In this document: one piece after another, positions 6,930 to 12,671 of the stretch | Layout: every line of letters starts with the position of its first letter | Numbering within the stretch: position 1 is the stretch's first letter | Assembly (NCBI GenBank): GCA_005881235.1 | Contig: VBEQ01000131.1 | Coordinates: 1 to 16,071, forward strand | Reading direction: 5' to 3' | Length of the DNA: 16,071 bases | Origin: Chloroflexota bacterium | Lineage (GTDB): Bacteria > Chloroflexota > Dormibacteria > CF-121 | Notes under the pieces: model-generated | Seen by the model: only the letters and a program-made list of their open reading frames with translations | Databases searched by the model: none | What the model was told of the DNA's origin: nothing | Program-made: the position numbers and the translations under genes

Positions 6930-8304
6930 GCGTGTCGATGTCGTCGTCCTCGGCATGGGCGTCGGCGGCGAGGAACTCGCGAATACGCTCGCCGACAACG
7001 GCCTCAACGTGGTCGGTATCGAGAGCCACCTGGTCGGAGGCGAGTGCCCTTACTACGGTTGTATCCCGACCAAGATGATGATCCGGGCCGACGATATGGT
7101 CGCCGAGGGTCGTCGGATTCCCGGATTCGCCGGAGAATCGACCGTGAACGCCGACTGGACACCGGTGGCGCGACGCATCCGCGACGTGGCCACCGACAAC
7201 TGGAACGACCGCGTCGCCGTCGAGCGATTCGAGCGCAAGGGCGGCCACTTCGTCCGCGGCGCCGGCAAGCTGGCCGGCCCAGGCAAGGTCTCGGTCAACG
7301 GCACCACCTACGAGGCCTCGCGAGCGATCGTCATCGCGACCGGGACATCGCCGGCGGTGCCGCCGATCCCGGGGCTGGACCGCGTGAAGTACTGGACCAA
7401 CCGCGAGGCGGTCAAGGTCGAGCGGCTCCCGGAATCCCTGGTGATCCTCGGAGGCGGCGCGATCGGCGTGGAACTCGCGCAAGTCTTCGCCCGCTTCGGG
7501 GTCAAGGTCTCGATGATCGAGGGCATGGACCGGGTGCTCGCCATGGAGGAGCCGGAGGCCAGCGCCGTGCTGGGGGACGTGCTCCAACGCGAGGGCATCG
7601 AGCTGTGGCTCAAGAGCCGGGCACAGTCGGTCGAGTCGCGCAGCGACGCGATCGCGGTCAACCTCGATGGCGGGCGACAGGTAGCGGGTGAGGCGTTGCT
7701 GGTCGCGACGGGTCGGCGCGCCAACCTCAAGGAGATCGGCCTGGAATCGGTGGGCCTCGACCCATCGGCGGGCCTGCTCGAGCCGGACGATCATCTTCGC
7801 GTGGGTGAGCGGCTGTGGGCCATTGGCGACGTAACCACGAGCGGTGGCTTTACCCACATGGCGATCTACCACGCCGGCATCGTGATCCGCGACATCCTCG
7901 GGGCGCCGGGGCCGGGAGCCGATTATCGCGCCAAGCCGCGGGTCACGTTCACCGATCCCGAGGTCGGCGCGACCGGCCTGACCGAGGCCCAGGCGAGAAA
8001 GAAAGGCATCAACGTGCGCACCGGCATCCAGCAGGCATCGGTCACGTCCCGGGGCTGGATCCACGGGCCGGGGAACGATGGATTCATCAAGGTGGTCGAG
8101 GACGCCGACCGTGGCGTGCTGGTCGGCGCCACGACGATGGGTCCGCGGGGCGGCGATCTCCTCGGCATCTTCGAGCTCGCCATCAAGCTGCAGATCTCCA
8201 GTGACGAGTTGCGCCACTTGATCTACGCCTACCCCACGTTCTATCGCGGGACGGGGGAGGCAGTGCGCAAGCTCGGCCCCGACCAGCACGCGCCGATGCG
8301 ATAA
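6922..8304 (+). CDS. Dihydrolipoamide-dehydrogenase-like FAD pyridine-nucleotide-disulfide oxidoreductase
   Basis: A 460-residue protein, the usual length for the family. It shows the FAD site VVLGMGVGGEE, the redox-active pair in GGECPYYGCIPTK (Cys42 and Cys47), the NAD(P) site ILGGGAIGVELAQ, and the late FAD motif LWAIGDVT. The C-terminal dimerisation domain lacks the catalytic His-Glu dyad of true E3 enzymes: where HPTxxE is expected the chain reads YPTFYR (Tyr437, Arg442). A standard lipoamide dehydrogenase role is therefore unlikely, and no 2-oxo acid dehydrogenase genes are nearby. A quinone, thiol or unknown disulfide substrate fits better. The start chosen is GTG 6922, eight bases inside the previous gene, because the FAD fold begins right after it; ATG 6883 is an alternative adding 13 residues. 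It is the last gene of the operon, followed by repeat copy 2. Confidence 0.85.
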   Translation: MAERVDVVVLGMGVGGEELANTLADNGLNVVGIESHLVGGECPYYGCIPTKMMIRADDMVAEGRRIPGFAGESTVNADWTPVARRIRDVATDNWNDRVAVERFERKGGHFVRGAGKLAGPGKVSVNGTTYEASRAIVIATGTSPAVPPIPGLDRVKYWTNREAVKVERLPESLVILGGGAIGVELAQVFARFGVKVSMIEGMDRVLAMEEPEASAVLGDVLQREGIELWLKSRAQSVESRSDAIAVNLDGGRQVAGEALLVATGRRANLKEIGLESVGLDPSAGLLEPDDHLRVGERLWAIGDVTTSGGFTHMAIYHAGIVIRDILGAPGPGADYRAKPRVTFTDPEVGATGLTEAQARKKGINVRTGIQQASVTSRGWIHGPGNDGFIKVVEDADRGVLVGATTMGPRGGDLLGIFELAIKLQISSDELRHLIYAYPTFYRGTGEAVRKLGPDQHAPMR

Positions 8305-8312
8305 CTCCTTTA

Positions 8313-8347
8313 TCTCCCTCCCCCTCAGGGGGAGGGCAGGGTGGGGG
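8313..8347 (+). repeat. GC-rich palindromic repeat, copy 2
   Basis: Stem CCCTCCCCC (8316-8324), loop TCA, then GGGGGAGGG (8328-8336). The 20-base G-rich half (8328-8347) is identical to that of copy 1 and is a canonical four-run G-quadruplex motif. The loop TCA is the stop codon (TGA on the minus strand) of the SRPBCC gene read leftward, and its last codons come from the repeat tail. It lies just after the operon's last stop, but neither flank has a T-tract, so it is not an ordinary terminator. Confidence 0.85.
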
Positions 8348-8765
8348 TGCCGTCGAGCACGGCGTCGGCGAGCTGACTGGTGTAGCGCTGCCAGCCACCG
8401 CTATGCTGGCGCCGTTCGCTCTCGTCAGGCAGGCCGAAGTGGCGGAGCCGAAGCACGGTTGCGTCATTCTCTGGCGTCAGGGTAATCTCGACCGTCGTCG
8501 ATCCGGGCGGGACGGTTGGATGGCCCTCCCAACCCCAGCTCATCACCAGGCGGCGCGGCGGGTCGACCACCTCGTACTGCCCGCTCGCGATGTGCTCGCC
8601 GTCGACGTCGATGCGATAGCGCCCGCCGGGACGCGCATCGAGCTCAGCGCCGACACCCATCCACGTCACGAATCGCCGGCTATCCGTTAGATAGGCGAAC
8701 ACGATCTCCGGCGGCGCCTCGATCCGCCGGGTGATCTCGATCGCACCGGTGAGATCCTCAATCAC
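8325..8765 (-). CDS. SRPBCC (AHSA1/START-like) domain protein
   Basis: A 146-residue single-domain protein. The N-terminal pattern IEITRRIEAPPEIVFAYLTD, then GGRYRID, VVDPPRRLVMSWGWEG and TTVEITLTPE, follow the order of AHSA1-type SRPBCC proteins, which fold as a deep hydrophobic ligand-binding cavity; the ligand is unknown. The start is GTG 8765, overlapping the ArsR stop (GTGATTGA), so the gene is co-transcribed with and translationally coupled to the regulator upstream. A GTG six codons earlier is an alternative. The last residues (GTPTLPSP) and the stop are supplied by repeat copy 2, so the original C-terminus appears to have been replaced or extended by repeat insertion. ArsR-SRPBCC pairs are common in Actinomycetota and Chloroflexota. 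Confidence 0.82.
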   Translation of the reverse strand: MIEDLTGAIEITRRIEAPPEIVFAYLTDSRRFVTWMGVGAELDARPGGRYRIDVDGEHIASGQYEVVDPPRRLVMSWGWEGHPTVPPGSTTVEITLTPENDATVLRLRHFGLPDESERRQHSGGWQRYTSQLADAVLDGTPTLPSP

Positions 8766-9123
8766 GCCGCGGGCGCCTCGCACGAGCTTCTTCCTCCGCC
8801 AGCTCGCGCAGCCGGTCGAGGTCGCGCGTCCACATCTGGCGCAGCACCACCGCGAGCGGACCAAGCGCTCGCCGATCCGCTTTGTAAAAGCGACGGGTCC
8901 CCTGTCGCCGTTCCGTGATCAAACCGGACGCTTTGAGCACGCGCAGGTTCTGGGAGACTGCCGGCCAGCTGACGTCGCGCACGGTCGATGCAATCTCACC
9001 GGCCGAGCGCTCGGCACCCCAGACCAGCCGCAAGATCTGGCGGCGCCGGGGGCTGGCGATCGCCTCCATGGCGGCTTCGAGTGAGACAGGGCGGTTGCGA
9101 GTTCGGACTTGCGTTCTCGACAT
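8758..9123 (-). CDS. ArsR-family winged helix-turn-helix regulator (non-metal type)
   Basis: A 121-residue protein with the ArsR winged-helix core: SPRRRQILRLVWGAERSAGE, then the recognition helix SWPAVSQNLRVLKASGLI and the wing ERRQGTRRFY (about residues 40-80). There is no Cys-rich metal site (ELCVCD-type) in helix alpha3 and no cysteine in the protein, so metal sensing is unlikely. ArsR proteins of this subtype next to SRPBCC genes are usually autorepressors with unknown inducers. ATG 9123 was chosen; the preceding TTG is in frame but less likely. A weak GAGG lies about 15 bases upstream. It reads into the SRPBCC gene with an 8-base overlap and is divergent from a second SRPBCC gene across an AT-rich palindromic region, the expected place for its own operator. 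Confidence 0.87.
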   Translation of the reverse strand: MSRTQVRTRNRPVSLEAAMEAIASPRRRQILRLVWGAERSAGEIASTVRDVSWPAVSQNLRVLKASGLITERRQGTRRFYKADRRALGPLAVVLRQMWTRDLDRLRELAEEEARARRPRRD

Positions 9124-9175
9124 CAATTATTTAAGCTACCTCTAAATTAAGTCGTTCCTTTAGGAGGATGCTAAC
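9124..9175. promoter_or_regulatory. Divergent control region with probable ArsR operator; Shine-Dalgarno of the rightward gene
   Basis: A strikingly AT-rich island in a GC-rich window. It contains the inverted repeat ATTTAAGCTACCTCTAAAT (9129-9147), with perfect 5-base outer arms and partial symmetry beyond, centred at 9138. Such a 19-base hyphenated palindrome is the usual form of an ArsR operator, and it would cover promoters in both directions. A possible rightward -35 (TCGACA, 9117-9122) and -10 (TAAATT, 9143-9148) are badly spaced and only suggestive. AGGAGG at 9162-9167 is a strong ribosome binding site eight bases before the ATG at 9176. Confidence 0.6.
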
Positions 9176-9616
9176 ATGGCCGCTCCGCTGGTGCATCAGG
9201 TGAATGTCAAGGCGACTCCCGACGAGATCTACGCCGCAGTCTCCACGGCCAGGGGCCTCGCCGCCTTCTGGACCTCCGAGAGCCAGGCCGAGTCCAGGGT
9301 GGGGGCGATTGCGACCTTCGGTTTTGGCGGCCCGTCGCAGCGGATGCGGGTCGACGAGCTGAAGCCCGGAAAGCGCGTCAAATGGACGGCCCTTGCCGAC
9401 TTTCCCAACTGGGATGGCACGACCGTCACCTGGGACATCTCCCCAGCCGAAAACGGGGAGACCGGTGTCCTGTTCCGTCACGCCGACTGGCCGGCCACGG
9501 TGTCGCAGGACGACCTCGGCTCGATCAACTACACGTGGGCCCTCGTCGTCGAGCGTCTCAAGCAGTACGCCGAGAGCGGCAAGCCGAACCCCCTCTTCGC
9601 CCTCGCGACCCGCTAA
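9176..9616 (+). CDS. SRPBCC (AHSA1/START-like) domain protein, divergent from ArsR
   Basis: A 146-residue SRPBCC protein. VHQVNVKATPDEIYAAVSTA followed by GLAAFWT is the standard first strand and helix of the AHSA1 group. The body reads VGAIATFGFGG, then VKWTALA and VTWDISP, and the final long helix is INYTWALVVERLKQYAE. It is likely a cytoplasmic small-ligand-binding protein, with ligand and reaction unknown. It differs clearly in sequence from the SRPBCC protein on the other side of ArsR, so this is not a recent duplication. The start is fixed by AGGAGG eight bases upstream and its expression is probably controlled by the ArsR operator at 9129-9147. Its TAA interlocks with the TAG of the convergent amidase gene in the 4-base sequence CTAA (9613-9616). 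Confidence 0.85.
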   Translation: MAAPLVHQVNVKATPDEIYAAVSTARGLAAFWTSESQAESRVGAIATFGFGGPSQRMRVDELKPGKRVKWTALADFPNWDGTTVTWDISPAENGETGVLFRHADWPATVSQDDLGSINYTWALVVERLKQYAESGKPNPLFALATR

Positions 9617-10143
9617 GGACTTTTTTCCCCTGCCCCTCTGGTGGAGGGCAGGGTGGGGCCGTCGAGCAGGTCAGCGGCGAGGTTGATCGCGGCCTCGACG
9701 CTGGCCACCCGGTTGGCAGCGCGGCCACCGGGCCAGTGGTACTCGCGAACCTCGGTCTGGCCGTCGAGCGAAACGCCAATGTAGGTCAACCCGACCGGCT
9801 TGCCTTCCTGGCGCTGCGGCCCGGCGACTCCCGTGACGCTGATCGCCACCCCTGCGTGAAAGAGCCGGCGGGCACCGTCCGCCATCAGGCGAGCCGCTGG
9901 ACCGCTAACCACGCCGTCCCTTGCAATGACGTCCTCGGGCACGCCGAGCAGGTCCATCTTCTTGTCCGTGCGATAGCTGACCAGCCCGCCGAGGAACCGC
10001 TGCGACGACTCGGGCAGATCGGCGAGCGCGGCGGCGAGCAGGCCGCCGGTCATCGACTCGGCCACCGCGACCGTCAGATCCCGCCGGCGGAGCAGGTCAC
10101 CGAGCCGCCCCAGTTCCGGCCCCATCGAAGCGCCCACCGTCAT
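9613..10143 (-). CDS. pncC: Stand-alone CinA C-terminal domain protein, nicotinamide-nucleotide amidase
   Basis: A 176-residue protein of the CinA C-terminal (PncC) family. These enzymes deamidate nicotinamide mononucleotide to nicotinate mononucleotide, recycling pyridine nucleotides in the cytoplasm. The signature VAESMTGGLLAAALADLP holds the catalytic Ser30; Met31 replaces the usual Cys. LGGLVSYRTDKK (51-62) holds the conserved Tyr and Lys, and VTGVAGP is the usual glycine-rich loop. The CinA N-terminal domain is absent, as in PncC. The start chosen is ATG 10143; ATG 10125 is equally possible and has GGTGGG upstream. The final stretch, GPTLPSTRGAGEKSP, is encoded by repeat copy 3 and is not typical of the family. 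The gene is convergent with the SRPBCC gene and divergent from the kinase. Confidence 0.85.
   Translation of the reverse strand: MTVGASMGPELGRLGDLLRRRDLTVAVAESMTGGLLAAALADLPESSQRFLGGLVSYRTDKKMDLLGVPEDVIARDGVVSGPAARLMADGARRLFHAGVAISVTGVAGPQRQEGKPVGLTYIGVSLDGQTEVREYHWPGGRAANRVASVEAAINLAADLLDGPTLPSTRGAGEKSP
9621..9658 (+). repeat. GC-rich palindromic repeat, copy 3 (degenerate)
   Basis: The arms CCCTGCCCC (9628-9636) and GGTGGAGGG (9640-9648) pair at seven of nine positions around TCT. The tail GGGCAGGGTGGGG (9646-9658) matches the other copies, but one G-run is broken, so only three runs of three or more G remain and the quadruplex motif is lost. T6 precedes the left arm. The copy sits just after the SRPBCC stop and encodes the C-terminal residues of the amidase on the minus strand. 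It is probably the oldest copy in the window. Confidence 0.75.
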
Positions 10144-10226
10144 TCGATGCTGAGGTTGACGATACACCGTGCTCAGATGCCGGCGATGTTCATAACGGTT
10201 GCACCTGCGGTAATCTTTCCGGCGGT
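10144..10226. promoter_or_regulatory. Divergent promoter region between amidase and histidine kinase genes
   Basis: The 83 bases between two divergent starts. Rightward, TAATCT at 10211-10216 is a good -10 candidate ending ten bases before the kinase ATG, implying a leader of only a few bases; GGCGGT is the sole, weak Shine-Dalgarno-like run. Leftward, TATCGT lies 15 bases before the amidase ATG, again giving a very short leader. Neither has a convincing -35. No clear operator was seen. Confidence 0.35.
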
Positions 10227-11951
10227 ATGTTGGCGGAGGAGCCAAACCAGGACCTGGGCGAGCTGATCCAGATCGCGCTCGACGTCGCCGGGTCGCTCGA
10301 TCCGCGGGAGGTCATCGCCCGTATCCTGGAGCGGGGCACCCACGCGGTGCAGGCGGACCGGGCCACCCTATCCAGCCTGGTTGACGACCACGTCGTGATC
10401 GAAGCCACCTACGGCCAGGCCGGTGAGCTGACCTGGGTCGGGCAACGCTATTCGCTCGATTATTTCGCGGGTCAGCCGTTGGTGCAGAAGGCGATCGACA
10501 CGCTGCAGCCGACGTTCGGTGGCCGATTGGCAGCCGACAAGGCGGCGCCGGAGTTCCGCCAGGCGCTCGCCAACGTGCGCCACGTAGCTGTCGTGCCCCT
10601 CGTCCACGGCACGCGGGCCGTTGGCATGCTGGTCTTCAGCCGTTACGAGGATCGCCCCTTCACCGCGGCGGATCTCGCGGCACTGACCCTGTTGGGGACG
10701 ATCTCCGGGCTCGCCCTGCGTAATGCCCGGCTCTTCGAAGAAGGGAAGGCGGCCAGGGAGCGCGCCGACGAGGCGGCCGCGCGTCTGCGCGCGGCGGCAG
10801 AAGCGGCCGAAGATGTCGCCAGCCAGGTACAGCTCGATGCCGTGTTGCGCCGCTTGCTGCAGCGGGCGGGCGCGTCGGTCGACGCCGACGGCACATCGCT
10901 CGCTCGGCTCGAAGGCGCCGAGATGGTGATCGAATCGACCCCGACCGGCGAGCTCGTCGGCACCCGCTGGCCCCTGATGCCCAAGGTGCTCGCCGGCGTC
11001 GCCCGAGGGAACGCGGTCGAACTGACCGCCGGCGAATACACGGGTGCACCGGAGGGCCTCGAGTCGGTCGTGCAACCCTATCGACGCTTCCTGGTCGCCC
11101 CGCTCGCGGTCGGCGGCGAGACGATCGGGTTGCTGGCGATGGGCCGCAAGACCGATGAGCCATTTGACCCGGCAGCGGTCCAATCGCTGCAGCAGTTCTC
11201 CACGTTGGGCGCGCTCTTGCTTCGCAACGCCCGCTTGATCGCCCAGGCCCAGGTGGCGGAGCAGGCGAAGAGCGAGTTCATGAGCATCGCCGTTCACGAG
11301 CTGCGCGCCCCACTGACGGTCACCAGCGGCTACCTGGGGATGGCGCTGGAAGGCGCCTTCGGTGATCTGCCCCCGTCGCTGAAGGACGTCCTCGCGACCG
11401 CGCTGCGAAAAACCGAGGAAGCCAAACTGCTCGCCGACGAACTCCTCGCGGTGGCGCGCATGGAAGGAAAGGTGCTAACCCCCAACCCCGAAGCCATCTC
11501 GGTCATGGGAGTACTGCAGGATGCCGTGGCGCGGGCACGACCGCGCGCGGCGCTGGTGAAGGCGACGATCACGATCGAACCTGGTGACGACAGTACCGCG
11601 CTGGCTGACCGCGCCATGGTTGGAACGATCCTCGACAACCTCCTCAACAACGCGCTCACCTACACCGACCATGCCCCGACCATCCGCATCCGGGCTGGGC
11701 TAGACGCGGGCCAGCTGGCGATCACCGTGACCGACGACGGCATCGGGATCACGCCCGCCGACCAGCCTCGGATCTTCGAGCGGTTCGCCCGGGGCACGGA
11801 CCGGATCACGCGGGAAAAACCGGGTAGCGGTCTCGGCCTCTACCTCAGTCGAGGCCTGGCCGAACAGATGGGCGGCTCCCTGAAGTTGCAGGCGAGCCAG
11901 CCGGGCGAAGGCTCGACCTTCGTCCTGCGCCTGCCGCCGACGGCCCCTTAG
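10227..11951 (+). CDS. Soluble GAF-GAF sensor histidine kinase
   Basis: A 574-residue kinase with no membrane segment. A first GAF domain spans about residues 10-170 and a charged helical linker 171-200. A second GAF domain spans about 200-340. The dimerisation/phosphoacceptor domain has FMSIAVHELRAPLTV (351-365) with the phosphorylated residue at His357. The HATPase domain has the N box ILDNLLNNALTYT (468-480), G1 DDGIG (503-507), F box RIFERF and G2 GSGLGL (533-538). It should autophosphorylate in response to a small molecule or redox state sensed by the GAF domains and pass phosphate to an unlinked response regulator, as none is encoded nearby. The start is ATG 10227, with a weak ribosome binding site and a -10 only ten bases away, so the message may be nearly leaderless. 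Its TAG interlocks with the TAA of the convergent DUF2277 gene (TTAG, 11948-11951). Confidence 0.92.
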   Translation: MLAEEPNQDLGELIQIALDVAGSLDPREVIARILERGTHAVQADRATLSSLVDDHVVIEATYGQAGELTWVGQRYSLDYFAGQPLVQKAIDTLQPTFGGRLAADKAAPEFRQALANVRHVAVVPLVHGTRAVGMLVFSRYEDRPFTAADLAALTLLGTISGLALRNARLFEEGKAARERADEAAARLRAAAEAAEDVASQVQLDAVLRRLLQRAGASVDADGTSLARLEGAEMVIESTPTGELVGTRWPLMPKVLAGVARGNAVELTAGEYTGAPEGLESVVQPYRRFLVAPLAVGGETIGLLAMGRKTDEPFDPAAVQSLQQFSTLGALLLRNARLIAQAQVAEQAKSEFMSIAVHELRAPLTVTSGYLGMALEGAFGDLPPSLKDVLATALRKTEEAKLLADELLAVARMEGKVLTPNPEAISVMGVLQDAVARARPRAALVKATITIEPGDDSTALADRAMVGTILDNLLNNALTYTDHAPTIRIRAGLDAGQLAITVTDDGIGITPADQPRIFERFARGTDRITREKPGSGLGLYLSRGLAEQMGGSLKLQASQPGEGSTFVLRLPPTAP

Positions 11952-12142
11952 GCGATCGCGTCGAGCAACCGGCGCGAGCTGGCGCTGACGTCGCGGACCG
12001 CGGATTCGAACGCCGGCGTGTTGGCCCGCGACGGGACCCGGTAGCCGCTGATCTTGCGCACGAACTGCAGGGCCGCGTCGTGGATCTCCTGGTCAGTCGG
12101 CTTCTCGTCACGGCGTCGGAGCGTCTTGATACTTCGGCACAT
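11948..12142 (-). CDS. DUF2277 domain protein
   Basis: A 64-residue protein matching the small DUF2277 family along its whole length. It begins MCRSIKTLRR, then TDQEIHDAALQFVRKISGYR and PSRANTPAFESAV. Family members are about this size, share the invariant N-terminal MCRSIKTL with one cysteine, and have no known function. It is probably a small helical cytoplasmic protein. The start ATG 12142 is secure because the motif begins there. No clear Shine-Dalgarno is present upstream, and the sequence TCAGACT about 7-13 bases before the ATG may hint at leaderless expression. Its stop interlocks with that of the histidine kinase, leaving no room for a separate terminator. Confidence 0.88.
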   Translation of the reverse strand: MCRSIKTLRRRDEKPTDQEIHDAALQFVRKISGYRVPSRANTPAFESAVRDVSASSRRLLDAIA

Positions 12143-12275
12143 GGTCTAAGTCTGACAGGGTGATCGTGCCCGAGACGGGGCTGGTCGTCGACCGCGCCTC
12201 GCTTGCGGCAATATGGGATACCCTGTACTAGGCGCTCACGGGTCGCTGCTGCATGAGATGACAAGGGGACATGGC
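12143..12275. promoter_or_regulatory. Intergenic region upstream of small membrane protein (possible promoter)
   Basis: The 133 bases hold the promoters of two divergent genes and no gene of their own. TTGCGG (12203-12208) and TACTAG (12226-12231) are spaced by 17 bases and could be a weak rightward sigma-70-type promoter. A near-palindrome around GGGATACCC (12215-12223) falls between them. AAGGGG at 12263-12268 is a plausible ribosome binding site for the ATG at 12276. All but the last are tentative. Confidence 0.3.
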
Positions 12276-12632
12276 ATGAAGTCACAAGACGTGAAGAACT
12301 CGGACGCAAAGAACGGTGTCAGCCGGCTGTGGCTCGGGGTTGCCGCAGCAGCCGGAGCGGCGATCGCCTACTTAGGTGACCGAGAACGGGGCAGCGCACG
12401 ACGCCAGGCTGCACTTCGCCAGCTTTCGGGGGCGGCTCAGACTGCGGCCGACCGCACGAGCCGCTGGCGCAAATTGGTCAGCACACGCCTCCCGGGCCGC
12501 ACCCAGAGTCATGCTCCAGCGCAGGTCACGGTTCCGACCGAGCCTGGAGGCTCGGCAACCGCGCCATCGCGTCCGAAGCGTGCGGAGCGTCCGGCGGGAC
12601 CCGCAGCGGATACGAAGCAGCCGGGAGCCTGA
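12276..12632 (+). CDS. Small single-pass membrane-anchored protein with basic Pro/Ala-rich tail
   Basis: I do not recognise a named family with confidence. The 118-residue product has a hydrophilic start, one hydrophobic helix (LWLGVAAAAGAAIAYLGD, about residues 18-35), and then a basic run, GDRERGSARRQAAL. That helix-then-DxxRGxxRR arrangement is like the N-terminal anchor of many small stress-related YtxH/BON-type proteins in high-GC Gram-positive and Chloroflexota genomes. The rest is Ala/Pro/Arg/Thr-rich and probably disordered on the cytoplasmic side. ATG 12276 is chosen for AAGGGG seven bases upstream; ATG 12258 and 12213 are in frame but add unlikely residues. It stands alone between two divergent or co-directional units and is followed 39 bases later by the FAD enzyme, so a short operon with it is possible. 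Confidence 0.6.
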   Translation: MKSQDVKNSDAKNGVSRLWLGVAAAAGAAIAYLGDRERGSARRQAALRQLSGAAQTAADRTSRWRKLVSTRLPGRTQSHAPAQVTVPTEPGGSATAPSRPKRAERPAGPAADTKQPGA

Positions 12633-12671
12633 GCGCCGAGGGCTCTCTAGCCGATCCCGATCGTTAAGCCG

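Noticed and set aside
6652..8289. Long antisense open frames (also about 249-1502, 2749-4182 and 12372-13406 on the minus strand)
   Set aside because: They mirror well-supported genes on the other strand, have no recognisable domains, are rich in Arg/Gly/His/Pro, and are the expected by-product of GC-rich codon use.
6922..8304. Annotation as canonical dihydrolipoamide dehydrogenase (E3)
   Set aside because: The HPTxxE motif is replaced by YPTFYR and there is no 2-oxo acid dehydrogenase gene in the window.
8313..8347. Repeat hairpins considered as Rho-independent terminators
   Set aside because: None of the four copies is followed by a run of T in the direction of a flanking transcript, and one copy lies in the middle of a gene. 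The T6 at 9621 precedes the stem for rightward transcripts.
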